A stretch of DNA of 64,000 bases from Monosiga brevicollis MX1 (GCF_000002865.3 NW_001865053.1:473949-537948); one strand, 5' to 3'; counted from the first letter of the stretch, positions 46,065-56,498 are shown. The notes: generated by a model not told the origin, from the sequence alone. A program made the numbers and translations.

Positions 46065-47100
46065 ATGTCTCTTGGACGCATTCTTGCTGGTTTCGTGGTC
46101 GGTGGCGTGCAGGTGTTTGCGCGTGCCTTTCAGCAGGCCTATCGGGAGGCAGCCGCTGGTGTGTGCCATGCTCCCCGTGTAGTCGTACACCCCCGCAGCA
46201 TTCCAGTCAAACTTGGCATTCAGGCTTACGCATGACCACACATCAATTCTCCCGGCTTCGCTGAGAAGACGCACCCATGCGCGTTGGTTCATCCTTGCTC
46301 TTTGACCATTTTTAGGTGGTGGCAAGCAGGCAGCCGGTGCCGCCAATGCAGCAAAGAACGCCGCCGGCCGCAGCGTACGGACGGGCATGAGCATTGATGT
46401 ATGTCCAAGTACCATTTGCTTGATCTTCAGTTCATCGGTCGCCTGAAAGGGGAACGCTGTCCCGGGTTTCCCTGCATGTGGCGTTGTGTGCTAGTGTCAC
46501 TTGTCTGTTTTATGCGCGCAAAACGTGCCAAGCTTTAATCTTCTTCTCAGTTGTGAAGGAAGGGATCCTAATGCCTCAAGCTTCTCACTTGCTCCGTGCA
46601 TGGCGATATGACGATATCGGCAAACACAGGAGGCGCAAAAAATCTTGAACATCGAGTCGACCGCAACACTCGAAGAAATTAACCAGGTACCCACCCCCGC
46701 CCTGACACCGTTGTGTGCAGCCGCCATACTTCATCGGTGGCAAACTCATTCTTGTGCGCCTCTTGAGTCAGAAATATGACCAGCTCTTCCAGCTGAATGA
46801 CAAGAAGAAGGGCGGCAGCTTTTATTTGCAATCCAAGGTTTGAATTTACTTGACTGGCGTATAGCATGACTTGAAGCTTGCGCCTTTTTTTTTGGCAGGG
46901 GTGGCTTTTGTGGTTGCAATCATTCACCCGCTGTACCCAACTCACCTGATCTGGGTGTGTAGATCTATCGCGCACGCGAAACTTTGGAACAAGAATGGCC
47001 GGAAAAGTTTGCAGAGGCCAAGACCTCGGATGCTAAATCCAGCGAGAGCGCTAGCTCGGAAACGCCCAAGGCGTCGGATAAGGACGAAAGCAAGGCTTAA
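46065..47100 (+). CDS. PAM16: Mitochondrial import motor subunit PAM16 / TIM16 (Magmas)
   Basis: J-like partner of PAM18 in the TIM23 import motor, on the matrix face of the inner membrane. Exons 46065-46158, 46316-46398, 46630-46686, 46772-46837 and 46963-47100 join in phase to 145 residues. The start MSLGRILAGFVVGGVQVFAR matches the hydrophobic N-terminus of Magmas. An Ala/Gly-rich bridge, AQKILNIESTATLEEINQ, then KYDQLFQLNDKKKGGSFYLQ and SKIYRARETLEQE form the degenerate J domain; no HPD motif, as expected for PAM16. The C-terminus is a charged Lys/Ser/Glu tail. Its 3' end faces TMEM11, another mitochondrial inner-membrane gene. Confidence 0.93.
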
Positions 47101-47585
47101 ACCCATGCCCATCTTCAGTACGCTGGTCAATCGGCGGAAACTTGAGTAACATCAAGCGTTGGTTTGTTCCTTTCCTTTTTCTTTGACTTTCCATTCTTCC
47201 TGTTTTCTTGGGTGGTCATGGGTGAGCTTGCACCTGGACCCCTCCTAGCACACACCTCACAGTCTAGACCGAATGGGCCATGGATCTGGCGCAACCAATT
47301 CATGGTCTGCTCATAGAGCTCCTACAAAATGATTTGTGCATCTCTTTGGGTCTGTTCTGGGAGGGCAATTGCAGACAGAAAGGAAGAAAATTCCCGATGG
47401 CCGCCTTTCTAGACCGATTTGAGGGACCGCGGCTTCACGTGTGATGCGCGGCATTTGCTTGGGCATGGATGTCTGCGTCCAGTGACTGAGAAATGAATAA
47501 ATTGACGCTCGAGCAGGAGCATGCAGTTTTCTTTTGAATCAGGACTATCCTTTGGTGGGACGAGGGAGTGTTGGCCGCCAGCGGT
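47101..47585. other. Convergent 3' spacer, PAM16 / TMEM11
   Basis: About 485 bases between the two stops. No gene, repeat or RNA recognised. Confidence 0.5.
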
Positions 47586-48389
47586 TCAAATCCGGCGCCA
47601 GCGGAAGAAGAGGAAGGCACCAGCGGCCAGCATGAGCGTGTTGTGGAGGACACGACGCACGCTATCGTCGCGTCGCACGAGGACGGTAAAATCGTCGAGA
47701 TGGGCCGGCAGCTGCACGCTAGTCAGCTCGGGCGCATCAGGGCGCTTCAGCACCTGGTAGGCAGCCATGGGATCATCTTGCCAGCCGAGGTCGTAGCTGA
47801 TACCACAAAGCAACCCAAGACCACCCAGTGGCAAGAGAACGGTCTTGAGCGGCGCATGCATGGCACCGCCTACCAAGCAGCCCAGGCTAGCAAGGACCGC
47901 TGTCTTGTGCATCAAATTGCCCACTTGAATAGAGCTGATCACCAAACAAAACACGCCAGATGAGCCCGAGACAGCACACCGCGCGACTCTGGCACGAGAT
48001 GATCCCACACAGTCAGCAACACCACACCTGGCCACACGACCGCTCAGCTGATTGTCCTCAATCACAATGACGCTGACCTGGCGATTGACAACAACAAACA
48101 TTTGAGGTTGGCCAGGACGCGAACATCCGGCATTTGGACTCTTGGGAGTCAACTGCTGCAGACGTGTTCGCGCCAGTTGAACACCTGCATGGGGTGCATA
48201 GGGCTAACGTACCTTGGAGGCCATGAAGCGCTCTAGTGCTGCATCCTGCAACTCGTCGCGAGGCACGACGCCATAGTTTTCTGCAGATGACAAATCAACG
48301 CAGGGTGCCCAGCAGCTTGGTCAGAGAGTCCATAGCACAAGACAGTGCATCGGGAACGCAGGGACCAACCCAGACGTACCTTCTGCCAT
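47586..48389 (-). CDS. TMEM11: TMEM11 homologue, mitochondrial inner-membrane morphology protein
   Basis: TMEM11 (PMI in flies) associates with MICOS and shapes cristae. A tiny first exon encodes MAE (ATG 48389, GTACGT donor). The next gives ENYGVVPRDELQDAALERFM, then VSVIVIEDNQLSGRVA. The last exon has VGNLMHKTAVLASLGCLVGG, a second hydrophobic stretch (TVLLPLGGLGLLCGISYDLG), GWQDDPMAAYQVLKRPDAPE and FTVLVRRDDSVRRVLHNTLM with the end LFFRWRRI. The HKTAVLA, CKYQV-like and VLVR(K/R)DD..R..LHNT blocks match human TMEM11 closely. Two membrane segments as in the family. About 150 residues in four exons; the join before exon 4 is by homology. Confidence 0.88.
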
Positions 48390-49106
48390 GTTGTGACCAA
48401 CTTCAAGAGCAAAGCCCGTCTACCACCCACCAATGCCCAGCCCCGCCCCGCCCCGCCCAAAACAGTCACTTGCACACTGGCCTTGACCCGCGACGAGCCA
48501 CGAGCAACGAGCAACGAGCCACGAGCCACGAGCCACGAGCCACGAGCGCAAAGAGTGTGCGCGGCGAACGTGAAAAAAAGGCATCAAACGAGCAGAGCGA
48601 GAGAGAGACGAAGGAAGTTGCTTGAAATTTTCACCCGAGTGTGGAAGATCAACGAAGGCAGTGACCATCAAAGTTGAATCCATTTGTATGCGAACTCAGT
48701 GATGATATCGTCACTTGGCTCAAAAGCAATAAAAGAAATCGAGCAAGAGCGAGAGAGAGAGAGAGAGAGAGAGAGAAAACAAACGGCATTGAGCGGTCAG
48801 CTCGTGCTTATGGGTGCTGGTGCAGCTCAAGCTCAGCGTCAAAGCAAAGGGATCGAGCACCTTGCGACGGCGGCGGCGGCGGCGGGAGGGGGACCGGCTG
48901 GACTTTGAAACGGGGCATCTGGTTGGATTTCATCGAGTACAGCACACTTCTTGTCCAACGCACCACGCGACTGGTTCTTGCCAGATTCGCTGCTGACTGC
49001 TGCTCTTTCCTCACATCAGGTTCAAGCCAGGGCCTGCTTGGCGTGTTCACGACGGAACGAAACCGTTTACTCCAGCGCACGCCTGCTGGCACTGTGTTCC
49101 AGAGCC
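48390..49106. promoter_or_regulatory. Divergent promoter with GC boxes, a 7-base minisatellite and a GA tract
   Basis: Between TMEM11 (-) and the THUMP gene (+). Tandem CCCGCC units at about 48439-48459 look like Sp1-type GC boxes. Directly after, about 58 bases (48490-48547) consist of 7-base units close to ACGAGCC/ACGAGCA. A GA tract lies at about 48751-48777 and a GGC run near 48870-48885. Promoter role is inferred from position. Confidence 0.6.
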
Positions 49107-51113
49107 ATGGCTGCACTTTCTTCTTGCGCCTCCACCGAGGTAGTAGTGGATGTGACGACCACCACGACCCGAGTCACGACGACGCCCGCTTCAGCTCTAC
49201 CAACGGCCTCGATCAAGCCCACCGGCGCTGACAGCACGGCCCACGCCGCTTCCGGTGCCACCGCTGACATGACACGAAGCTCTGGGGTTTTGAGGCCCGT
49301 CACCGAGACGGCCCGCCCCACGCTGTACCGGCTTGCTGCTAGCGTCAGTTCGGGGCTGGAATTTGCCGTCAAGCTGGAGCTCGAGGCCCGCTTGCCAGGT
49401 CGCTTCTTTGATTATCAGGCTTCGCAATCGTACGTCAAGTTTAGCGTACGGCCCGAGGACTTGCCCGTGGCCACTGCCCTTTTGACTGTTGAGCGCCTCT
49501 CCGCCGTCGTCTGCGATCAGCCCATCAAGTCCTATGCCGGGCATCTCATCACCCAGAAACAGATTGTGGACATGATCATTCACAGCGAACACTGGGCCCA
49601 TCTGCCTCGCCTTTGTCACGATGCCAACTTGCTGCTGGAGGAACAGGCTGGCCTTGTGGACGCCGTCACTGCGCAGCGCCGCCGTGCGGCTTTTCACCCC
49701 TTACAGAAGAAACGCATCACGGTGGGCGCGCGCAAGCGCGGGCGTGCAACGCGGCACATTTCGGAAATCGGCCTCAACACGGCGCTGGCGGGGGCCATCC
49801 GTCAGCATATCCCGACCTGGCAACCCGTGCGTAGCGAGCACGATTACACTCTTTTTGTGCGCCTGGGTAACAATCGCGTACTCGCCGCCATCAACCTCCA
49901 CGCTACGCGCCTGAGTCAGCGCACCGACGTGGTTGAGGAGGGCCTACGCGCCGGCGTCGGTGTCACCATGGCCCTTTTGGCGCGCTTGGAGCCGGGCGAC
50001 ATTGTGGTTGATCCCATGGCTGGCCGGGGCAGTCTTCTTGCCGAAGCGGCTCGCATGTTTCCAGACGCCCATTACCTCGGCATGGACATGACCAACAACC
50101 AACTTCGCCGCATGGCCCAGAATTTTCACGTCAGTCGCAGTGGGGCGTCCTTTGACGTTCTTACGGCCAGTGTCACGGCCAATCCCTGCCTGAGGCCCGG
50201 CAGCGTCGATGCCATCCTTTGCGATCTTCCCTATGGCCGCATGTACGGTAGCCAGGAGGCGAATCGCGAGCTGTACCCACGTGCTCTGGCCACCATGGCC
50301 TCCCTCCTGCGCAAGGGCGGCCGCGCCGTCTTCATCACTGCCAAAGACCAACAGATTCTACTTGAGGAGTCGGCGTCCACGGGCTTTCACGCGTATTGGC
50401 CGGCCAGCCCGGCAGTGTCCCCGTTGACCTTTGCCCTGACTTCGCGCTACAACATCGGCCTCGGTTCGCTCTCCGCGTGCATCTCCGTTTTTAGCTACGG
50501 TGATGCCCCTGCCCCCGACATTGCCGGCTCTGTTCCTCAGCCTCTCGCCGAAAAGGCTACTCTCAAAGCCCAGCGTCGGGAAGAACGCAAGATGGAGCGG
50601 CGTGTGGCCCGTCAAGCCCTGCCTCAGAGTGATGCAAGTGACGGCGCTGAGCCCAAGCCGACGCATGTGCACCACCACACTGCTGGTGTCGCCACCACCA
50701 ACAACGACGACAACAACAACAACAACAACAACAACAATAATAATAACAACAACAACGTGGCCTCGTCCGAGTCGGAAACCACTCTGACGGAATCCGACTC
50801 CAACAAGGAAGGAGACGAGGAGGACGAGGAAGAGGAGACTGGCGGGGCGCGACAGCCCTTGCCTGTGATCGTGGCCGGTGCTCGTCGGGGTCACCGGGTC
50901 CAAGCCAAGCGCTCCATCGTCGTGATGGAGCGCACCGTGTCTGCCTCGGCCACCACAGTGGCACAGGCAACTAGCTTTGTTCCCATTCCCACCGACGATG
51001 GCCGTGCCGTGATCAACTGCTCCCCGCGCTCCGCCTGGACACCGACGCCCACGCCCCCAGCCAAGCGTTCTAAAGCCGCCGACTCGAGCACCTGGTCCTG
51101 TATCATCTCATAG
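49107..51113 (+). CDS. THUMPD3: THUMP-domain tRNA guanine-N2 methyltransferase with CaaX-like C-terminus
   Basis: Class I SAM methyltransferase of the THUMPD2/3 family; THUMPD3 with TRMT112 makes m2G in the tRNA acceptor stem. From ATG 49107 it runs intronless for 668 residues. After a Thr/Ala-rich start comes a THUMP region (about 75-220; RPEDLPVATALLTVERLSAV). The Rossmann domain follows: INLHATRLSQRTDVV, PGDIVVDPMAGRGSLLAEAA (SAM motif I), YLGMDMTNNQLRRMAQNF, and catalytic DLPYGRMYGS followed by ELYPRALATMASLLRKGGRA. The added C-terminal tail (about 160 residues) is disordered, with a poly-Asn tract coded by an AAC repeat (50710-50757), an acidic run and the end WSCIIS. CIIS fits a CaaX prenylation box. 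THUMPD2 is not excluded; DLPYG and the GS that follows favour THUMPD3. Confidence 0.82.
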   Translation: MAALSSCASTEVVVDVTTTTTRVTTTPASALPTASIKPTGADSTAHAASGATADMTRSSGVLRPVTETARPTLYRLAASVSSGLEFAVKLELEARLPGRFFDYQASQSYVKFSVRPEDLPVATALLTVERLSAVVCDQPIKSYAGHLITQKQIVDMIIHSEHWAHLPRLCHDANLLLEEQAGLVDAVTAQRRRAAFHPLQKKRITVGARKRGRATRHISEIGLNTALAGAIRQHIPTWQPVRSEHDYTLFVRLGNNRVLAAINLHATRLSQRTDVVEEGLRAGVGVTMALLARLEPGDIVVDPMAGRGSLLAEAARMFPDAHYLGMDMTNNQLRRMAQNFHVSRSGASFDVLTASVTANPCLRPGSVDAILCDLPYGRMYGSQEANRELYPRALATMASLLRKGGRAVFITAKDQQILLEESASTGFHAYWPASPAVSPLTFALTSRYNIGLGSLSACISVFSYGDAPAPDIAGSVPQPLAEKATLKAQRREERKMERRVARQALPQSDASDGAEPKPTHVHHHTAGVATTNNDDNNNNNNNNNNNNNNNVASSESETTLTESDSNKEGDEEDEEEETGGARQPLPVIVAGARRGHRVQAKRSIVVMERTVSASATTVAQATSFVPIPTDDGRAVINCSPRSAWTPTPTPPAKRSKAADSSTWSCIIS

Positions 51114-51492
51114 TACTTATACCCACCATCAATTGAGTGCCCAATGTCGCGACGTGACAATGCATCAACACGTATAATCCGATGTTCGACTCCGTGTCCG
51201 GTGTATCCGAGCCATCCATTCATATGATTTTGATTCATGTTTTTCTCCTTGTTGTTGTCAAGCAAAAAACAAAAAGCCATCACACACACACATAAAGGCA
51301 ACAAACTCAAATTTTGCCCCAAAAAACCATTTTGATGAGGAAGAGAGAGCGAGAGAGAGAGAGAGGGATCGCTATCAACATCCGGTCCCGAAGGCCCGAG
51401 GCTTGGCAGAAGACGACTGACTGTCAAGTGGTCAAGTTGTGGATGGGCGTGCGGGCAGCCTGGGGTGGGAAGCAAAGCAAAGCGCCAGCATC
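51114..51492. other. Short spacer before DYNC2LI1
   Basis: About 380 bases of THUMP-gene 3' region and DYNC2LI1 upstream region. A short CA tract near 51281-51292 and a GA patch near 51343-51366. No gene seen. Confidence 0.5.
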
Positions 51493-54178
51493 ATGAGTGA
51501 GGACAGCAAGCGCAAGTGAGTGCCGCTGGTGGAACATCGGGCTTCGTGTGCAGGCAGTGCCAACGCCCTGGACAGCTGCGTGGGGTGCTGCGTGTGACTC
51601 TTGACCAACGTGCTCAATGGGAGTGCGGGGATGCATGTCTGCGCTTTCACAGGCTACCGACACAGCCGGGCCGAGAGAAGAGCAGCACCAAGGCAGACCT
51701 GTGGAAGCTAGCACTCAAGCAAAAGGACCAGGACAAATCGGCACAAGCAGGTCTGTCTTGCAAAAGCGCCAATCTGGGTTGGAAAGACGCTTCCGCGTCG
51801 TCCCGTGCCAGGCTCACGTTTGGCCCGCGCCCGCGCAATCAATAGAATCTCGTACCATGCTGGTCGTGGGTGCAGCCCAGTCGGTAAGACCAAGAATACC
51901 GGTCTCCTGCCACCCACACCTTGGGCACTGACTCACTGCTCGCATCCTGTCCGATGCCCGACTGACTGACTGACTGCGTGCGCAACAGGGCAAATCTTCC
52001 TTGATCCTTCGCTTCTTGGATCGGTGTGTTTGATCGAATCAAGACCCACGATCGCATCCTTGACATGTCTTTATGAGCCATGCCAGATGCTTCCCCGCTG
52101 ATGTCTGTTGGCCTTTGATTGGTGATGGGGCGGCAACCCATTTTCCTAGAGCTAGCGAGCAGCCCAAACCCACCATTGCGTTGGAATATACGTTTGGTCG
52201 CCGCGGTCGAGGGCACGAGCTGGTAGGCAGCCCCTCTGCCTGCGCTGTGCCTGGCACCTAGCATCGCTTGCCGACTGCACGCTAGCCTGTTCTCATTCCA
52301 TGCCTCTTGAAACATCGTATGCAGGCCAAGGACATTGCCCACATTTGGGAACTGGGTGGCGGCACTGCGCTTAAAGATTTGATCGACATGCCCATCAGTG
52401 TATTCACCGTCAAGTGCGCTCCTTTGCATTTCAGCTCTCTTGATCAACGCAGCTATATTGTGCTTGTTCTCTTTGATTTTTATCTTCTGACGCTCGCTGG
52501 CCTTTCATGCTATGCTACCAATCACAGGAGCTTGAGCATCGTTGTTGTGGTTGACCTCGCAAAACCAGAGACCATCTGGCTCACCCTCGATTCTTTCTTT
52601 ACAGCGGTATGTCAATGAATAACCCAAGCCGAACACGCTGCCACCTGTCTCGACCTGGCTATGTGGAAGTATATAAGCCAGTTCCAGTTCTTGAAGAACT
52701 GTCCTGTTCTTACGCCGCGGTCTCTTTCTTTTTGGGTCCCCTTTTGCCAGCTTCACACTCGCCTCAAGAAAGTGTTGGGCGACTTGGAGAGCAAAGATTC
52801 AAAGTATGAACCAGCTGTTGTCGCCCGGCTCGGGCTTGAGTTTTGCCAAAACACAGGGCAGCCCTTCGCGCCAAATATCCCTCAAAACTCACACCAAGCA
52901 CCATCTTTTGGCTGATTTTTTCCCCTTGCCCGTCAAGAATTCCTGCCTATCTGCGCAAAAAAGCGCAGGTCAAGTACGGCGACGATCACCCAGTAAGGAC
53001 GCGTTCAGCCAGGCGCACCTTTGAGTCGAATGTTTGGTTACATCTCATGGTGTTGGCCGCCCGTCTCTGTCACATGAACGTACAGGATGCTGCCTTGCTA
53101 CAACTATTACCCGTGCCTGTGACCATCGTTGGCAACAAATATGATGTGTATCGGGTACGCAAAAGCTTGCTTGCTCGTGGCGCTCGTGGCGCGTGCCTGC
53201 ACGCTCCCGGCATTCAAGCTTGTTGGGACATTTTGACCACAGCTTGGGGCTGCTCACCGCTGGATAGGATTTTGATTCCAACCTGCGAAAAAACGTCAAC
53301 AAATGCCTTCGTTTCCTGGCCCATACCCACGGTGCTTCGGTCCTCTACACCAATCAACAGGTCTGCCTCTGAGAGCTAAATACGAACACCTACCATTGAT
53401 TGAGCCTGAGCCAAAGTCATGACACAAAACTCTTGTCTCATAGGATGAAAGCCTTCTGAACCGCTGTCGAGCCATGTGGGCGCACCACGTCTTCAAGATT
53501 CCCTACACCTCGTCAGTGACATGTGCCGTGGCTTGAAAGTGACTGATTCTGACATACCTTTTTTGCCAGATGAAACGCAAGGGCATTGCTTCACACATCT
53601 CTTCCTGCCTCATGCTCGTCTGTTCTTCCCCACTGCGCTCTGCCCATAGAAAAACGGCCTCGTTCGATCACAACAAGCCGTTGATCATCTCTGCTGGTGC
53701 CGATTCCTTTGGCAGCATCGGTGTGGCCCGCAAGCCTTTGCATCCCGATGATCAACACACTTATCTTTGCGACTACCCTTGCCCCCAACAAGCTTGCTCA
53801 TGTGACGTGACGCCACATCGACATGGATGTGTAGGTGCCCCCCCTTTGGATGCTGAGCATGCCGTATCCGCCCGCACCCCGCAGGCCATGTGGCAAGCCG
53901 TGTTCCAGCAAGCAGTGCCTAAAGCTCCGAAGACAGACGTACAAGCGGCCGTGGATGATCCAGCTGCCCACCAAGACTTTAAGGAACCTTCAATTGACGC
54001 TGCCCGTGCGCGCAAGGATGAGGTAAGCGCGCTATTTTCAACCGCTAGGCATTCACTCGCCCACCAGCAGCCCTCCACCATTACTTGTAAAATTCACTGG
54101 CCCTCGTTACATGCCAACAACCAGGAACTGCAACGCTTTCGCCGCCACCTGGAGCGAAAACAACGTGAAACTCGATAG
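51493..54178 (+). CDS. DYNC2LI1: Cytoplasmic dynein-2 light intermediate chain 1
   Basis: Subunit of the retrograde intraflagellar transport motor. ATG at 51493 (MSEDSKRK). Later exons give KADLWKLALKQK, SRTMLVVGAAQS then GKSSLILRFLDR (an intact Walker A, GAAQSGKS, split by an intron), PKPTIALEYTFGRRGRGHEL, AKDIAHIWELGGGTALKDLI, SLSIVVVVDLAKPETIWLTL, LLPVPVTIVGNKYDVYR, KNVNKCLRFLAHTHGASVLY and NKPLIISAGADSFGSIGVAR. The C-terminal part has PQAMWQAVFQQAVPK and DEELQRFRRHLERKQRETR. The ALEYTFGRR, WELGGG, GNKYDV and ADSFGSIG blocks match human DYNC2LI1 in order. More than ten small exons; exact 5' exons are approximate. A fragment of its late exon recurs at 57005. Confidence 0.92.
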
Positions 54179-55030
54179 CCGCTCAGCGGCTGACTGCTCG
54201 TTAAGTCAGCATTATTACCCATAGCCCCCTCATGATCAAAGCCACATTGTCATCGTCATCGTCATCATTCCTGCCATGCCCAACTGCCAAATCCACCTTG
54301 AATTGCAGTCCTTCCACCCTGGCCATGGCTGTGTAGCTCAGACCTGAAAACGGTGTATCAGCCCAGCTGTCATGCCACACCATTGACTTGGCCCGAACCA
54401 GCCAGACCAACCAGACCAAAGAAACTAAAAGCGCTCGTCAAGACAAAGCGTCGTGCAATTGTAACGCCAACCGAAAGTATTCATCGGTTCGCTCGTAGCT
54501 GATGCCAAGTTTTACAACCGTGCATGAAGTCGAGAGCCGTGTATAGGAAGGTGCGGGAACATGAGATATTACGTCCCCTCTCTGTTCTCCGGCCCTGCCC
54601 TGCCTACGCCTCCCACCCCAATTGAGACATACACGCACACAGAGCACATCCAGACTCACCAATTCGTGGGCTGCATAGAAAAACTTGCAGCAAGGCATTT
54701 CGCCGTTAAGATGCTTCAAAAACAAAAAGGCACCTTGCAGTGCCAAGAGGAAATATAAGAGGAGGTGCCCTTGTCCAAGCCCAAGCCCAAACCCCAGCCC
54801 TTGACCTTGGTGATCCAAAGGCCACCCGTGCACCTGTTTCGCACAGCAGCGTGATACATATCCCCAAATGTCCTTCAGCAAATTGATGGTCAGCTCACAG
54901 ATTGTCATGAATCGACGGGCTCGCGCATGCCTTTTAAATTGCTCGTGTTGCTTGGTGACATGATGAAGACGCAAGAAAAACTAACACGTACACGGCAACG
55001 AACGACAAGCAAAAAATATCAGACAAACAT
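54179..55030. other. Rearranged spacer holding a PRIM2-like relic
   Basis: Between the DYNC2LI1 stop and the ParA-like gene's stop. It contains the PRIM2 3' relic (54438-54760), a degenerate repeat of CCAAGC-type units (about 54772-54800) and unique sequence. A minus-strand frame at about 54828-54970 is open (ARRFMTICELTINLLKDIWG) but matches no part of PRIM2 that I recognise. Confidence 0.55.
54438..54760 (-). pseudogene. Partial copy of the last two PRIM2 exons
   Basis: The segment repeats the order found at the true PRIM2 3' end (57178-57470). An exon-like piece reads PCCKFFYAAHE (compare ACCKYFHAVHE in PRIM2) and is followed by the same GTGAGTC donor. Then comes the same intron-like sequence with CA-rich and pyrimidine parts, then a terminal exon ending ISYERTDEYFRLALQLHDAL (compare ISYERPDEYFRFALQLHDAL). 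Most differences in the terminal exon are conservative. No other PRIM2 exons lie upstream here, so the copy cannot encode a primase. It sits just downstream of DYNC2LI1, as the original convergent partner would. Confidence 0.8.
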
Positions 55031-56498
55031 TCAGGCATCAATCTCATCAAGTCCTTTCAGCAGTCGCTGCACCAATGCGACCATAGCAACTCGCATCCGA
55101 GGTAGAGTGTCTACGAGAATACGATGTCTCTCACGGGCCTCCATACTCCGCAGCCGAGTATTGCCTTGGTCGTCTGTCACAGACGTTTTCAGCATCTCTG
55201 GCCTGATGTGACAGACAGGAATGCCTTCGCGGTGGGAAATTGCAGAGAGCTGGTTGGCATCTTCGATCCAACCTAGCACCCCAAGGTTTGTCTGGTACCA
55301 CTCGCAATGCTTGTCTTGTCCTTCAAAATCAACTGACCCCAACGTGCCAATCAGGCCAAGGATGCGTTGCTTCAGCCGGTCATACCAAAAGTGGGCATTC
55401 CGCGTCATCCCGCCAACGACGTGTGCGCGTTGGTATCGCGTGATGACACAGCCCAAAAACTTTGGTCCACTTGGCCGCATGAGATCTGGACGGTATCTTT
55501 CTGCAATCTCGATTTCTTGCTGAAGCCATTCGTTCCAGTTTGGCTCTTCGGCTTCAAAAAGATTCAGCAACCGACGCAATTTCCTTTCGTCATCCATAGG
55601 ACCCCGCTCTGCTTCTTCCCGCGCGCGGCCTTGAAACAGCGAAGTGACAACGCTCAGAGCTTCGCAAGAAAAGAGGTCAGTCAAGCAAGGGGTAATGATG
55701 GCGTGGGCAGACATGGCGCACAAACGCGTAAAAGCGTCCAAGCTTGGGGCAAGGTCCAACACAATTGTGTCGATGTTGTAGTACCATGCCGTCATCTGGA
55801 GAACATTGCGTGGTGTGCAAAATTTGTCTGCTCGCGACGCGCCTCCTTCGCTTTTCAAGATGCTCGCAGCAAACTTGCTGACTTGCAACGCGCCAGGGAG
55901 CAGAAATAGAGCCTTGCTCCGTTTCGCGTTATCTTTTGTCACGGTGGAAAATGGGCGCTCTTCCCTCTGGCTTGACAAGGGAATGTTCACAACCTGGGCT
56001 GGCAGCAACCTGACATCTCGGATGTCGCACATTGTAGGGGCAAACGCAAGAAACAGGCTGTTTCGCCCTGTGAAGCCCGGATACCTTAAGCCGGGCGTGT
56101 TGAAGCTGGTTTGTGACAAATACCACGCTAGATCTTCGTGATTGTTGGGATGTAAGCACTTGCAAGTGTGTGTCAATAGCAAATCTGTCAAGCTATGCTG
56201 GGGGGTCAGCATCGACCAGCAGCACACGCTTGCCTTGCTCAGCCAGCTCCCAGCCCAACGCCATGGAAGATGTAGTTTTGCCGATGCCTCCCTTGTAGTT
56301 GAAGTTGGCGATGATCTTGACTTTGTGCTCTCGATACTCGTTCTCCATGGATTCAAGAACTTCAGACCTTTGATTTTGTCTCTCTTGGACCATCTGGTCT
56401 TGGATCGATGGCATGGGCATCGCCAGTGGATGGTCGCCATCTCCGGTCACAATGTCGACCTGATCTGCTCTGGGTGAGAGGAAAGGTGATGCAGCCAT
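55031..56498 (-). CDS. ParA/Soj-type P-loop ATPase gene, intronless, with one apparent frame break
   Basis: ParA ATPases segregate plasmids, chromosomes and cargo in bacteria and are rare in nuclear genomes. ATG at 56498 leads through a Pro/Ser-rich N-terminus of about 70 residues to KIIANFNYKGGIGKTTSSMA (deviant Walker A, KGGxGKTT) and KRVLLVDADP. After a six-C run at about 56200-56205 the frame shifts by one base and the domain continues QHSLTDLLL, then DTIVLDLAPSLDAFTRLCAM (switch II-like), HAIITPCLTDLFSCEALSVV and a C-terminal part of about 200 residues ending RLLKGLDEIDA. Frames add up to about 490 residues with no introns, unlike neighbours. Bacterial transfer is an inference. The homopolymer shift may be a sequencing error, a recent mutation or a slippery site. 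Confidence 0.72.

Noticed and set aside
47560-47610. tRNA-like T-loop GGTTCAAATCC
   Set aside because: Lies inside the TMEM11 coding exon; no matching acceptor stem, anticodon arm or D arm around it.
48490-48547. Short tandem repeat that could suggest a CRISPR array
   Set aside because: Units are 7 bases, contiguous and without spacers, in a eukaryotic promoter region; a minisatellite.
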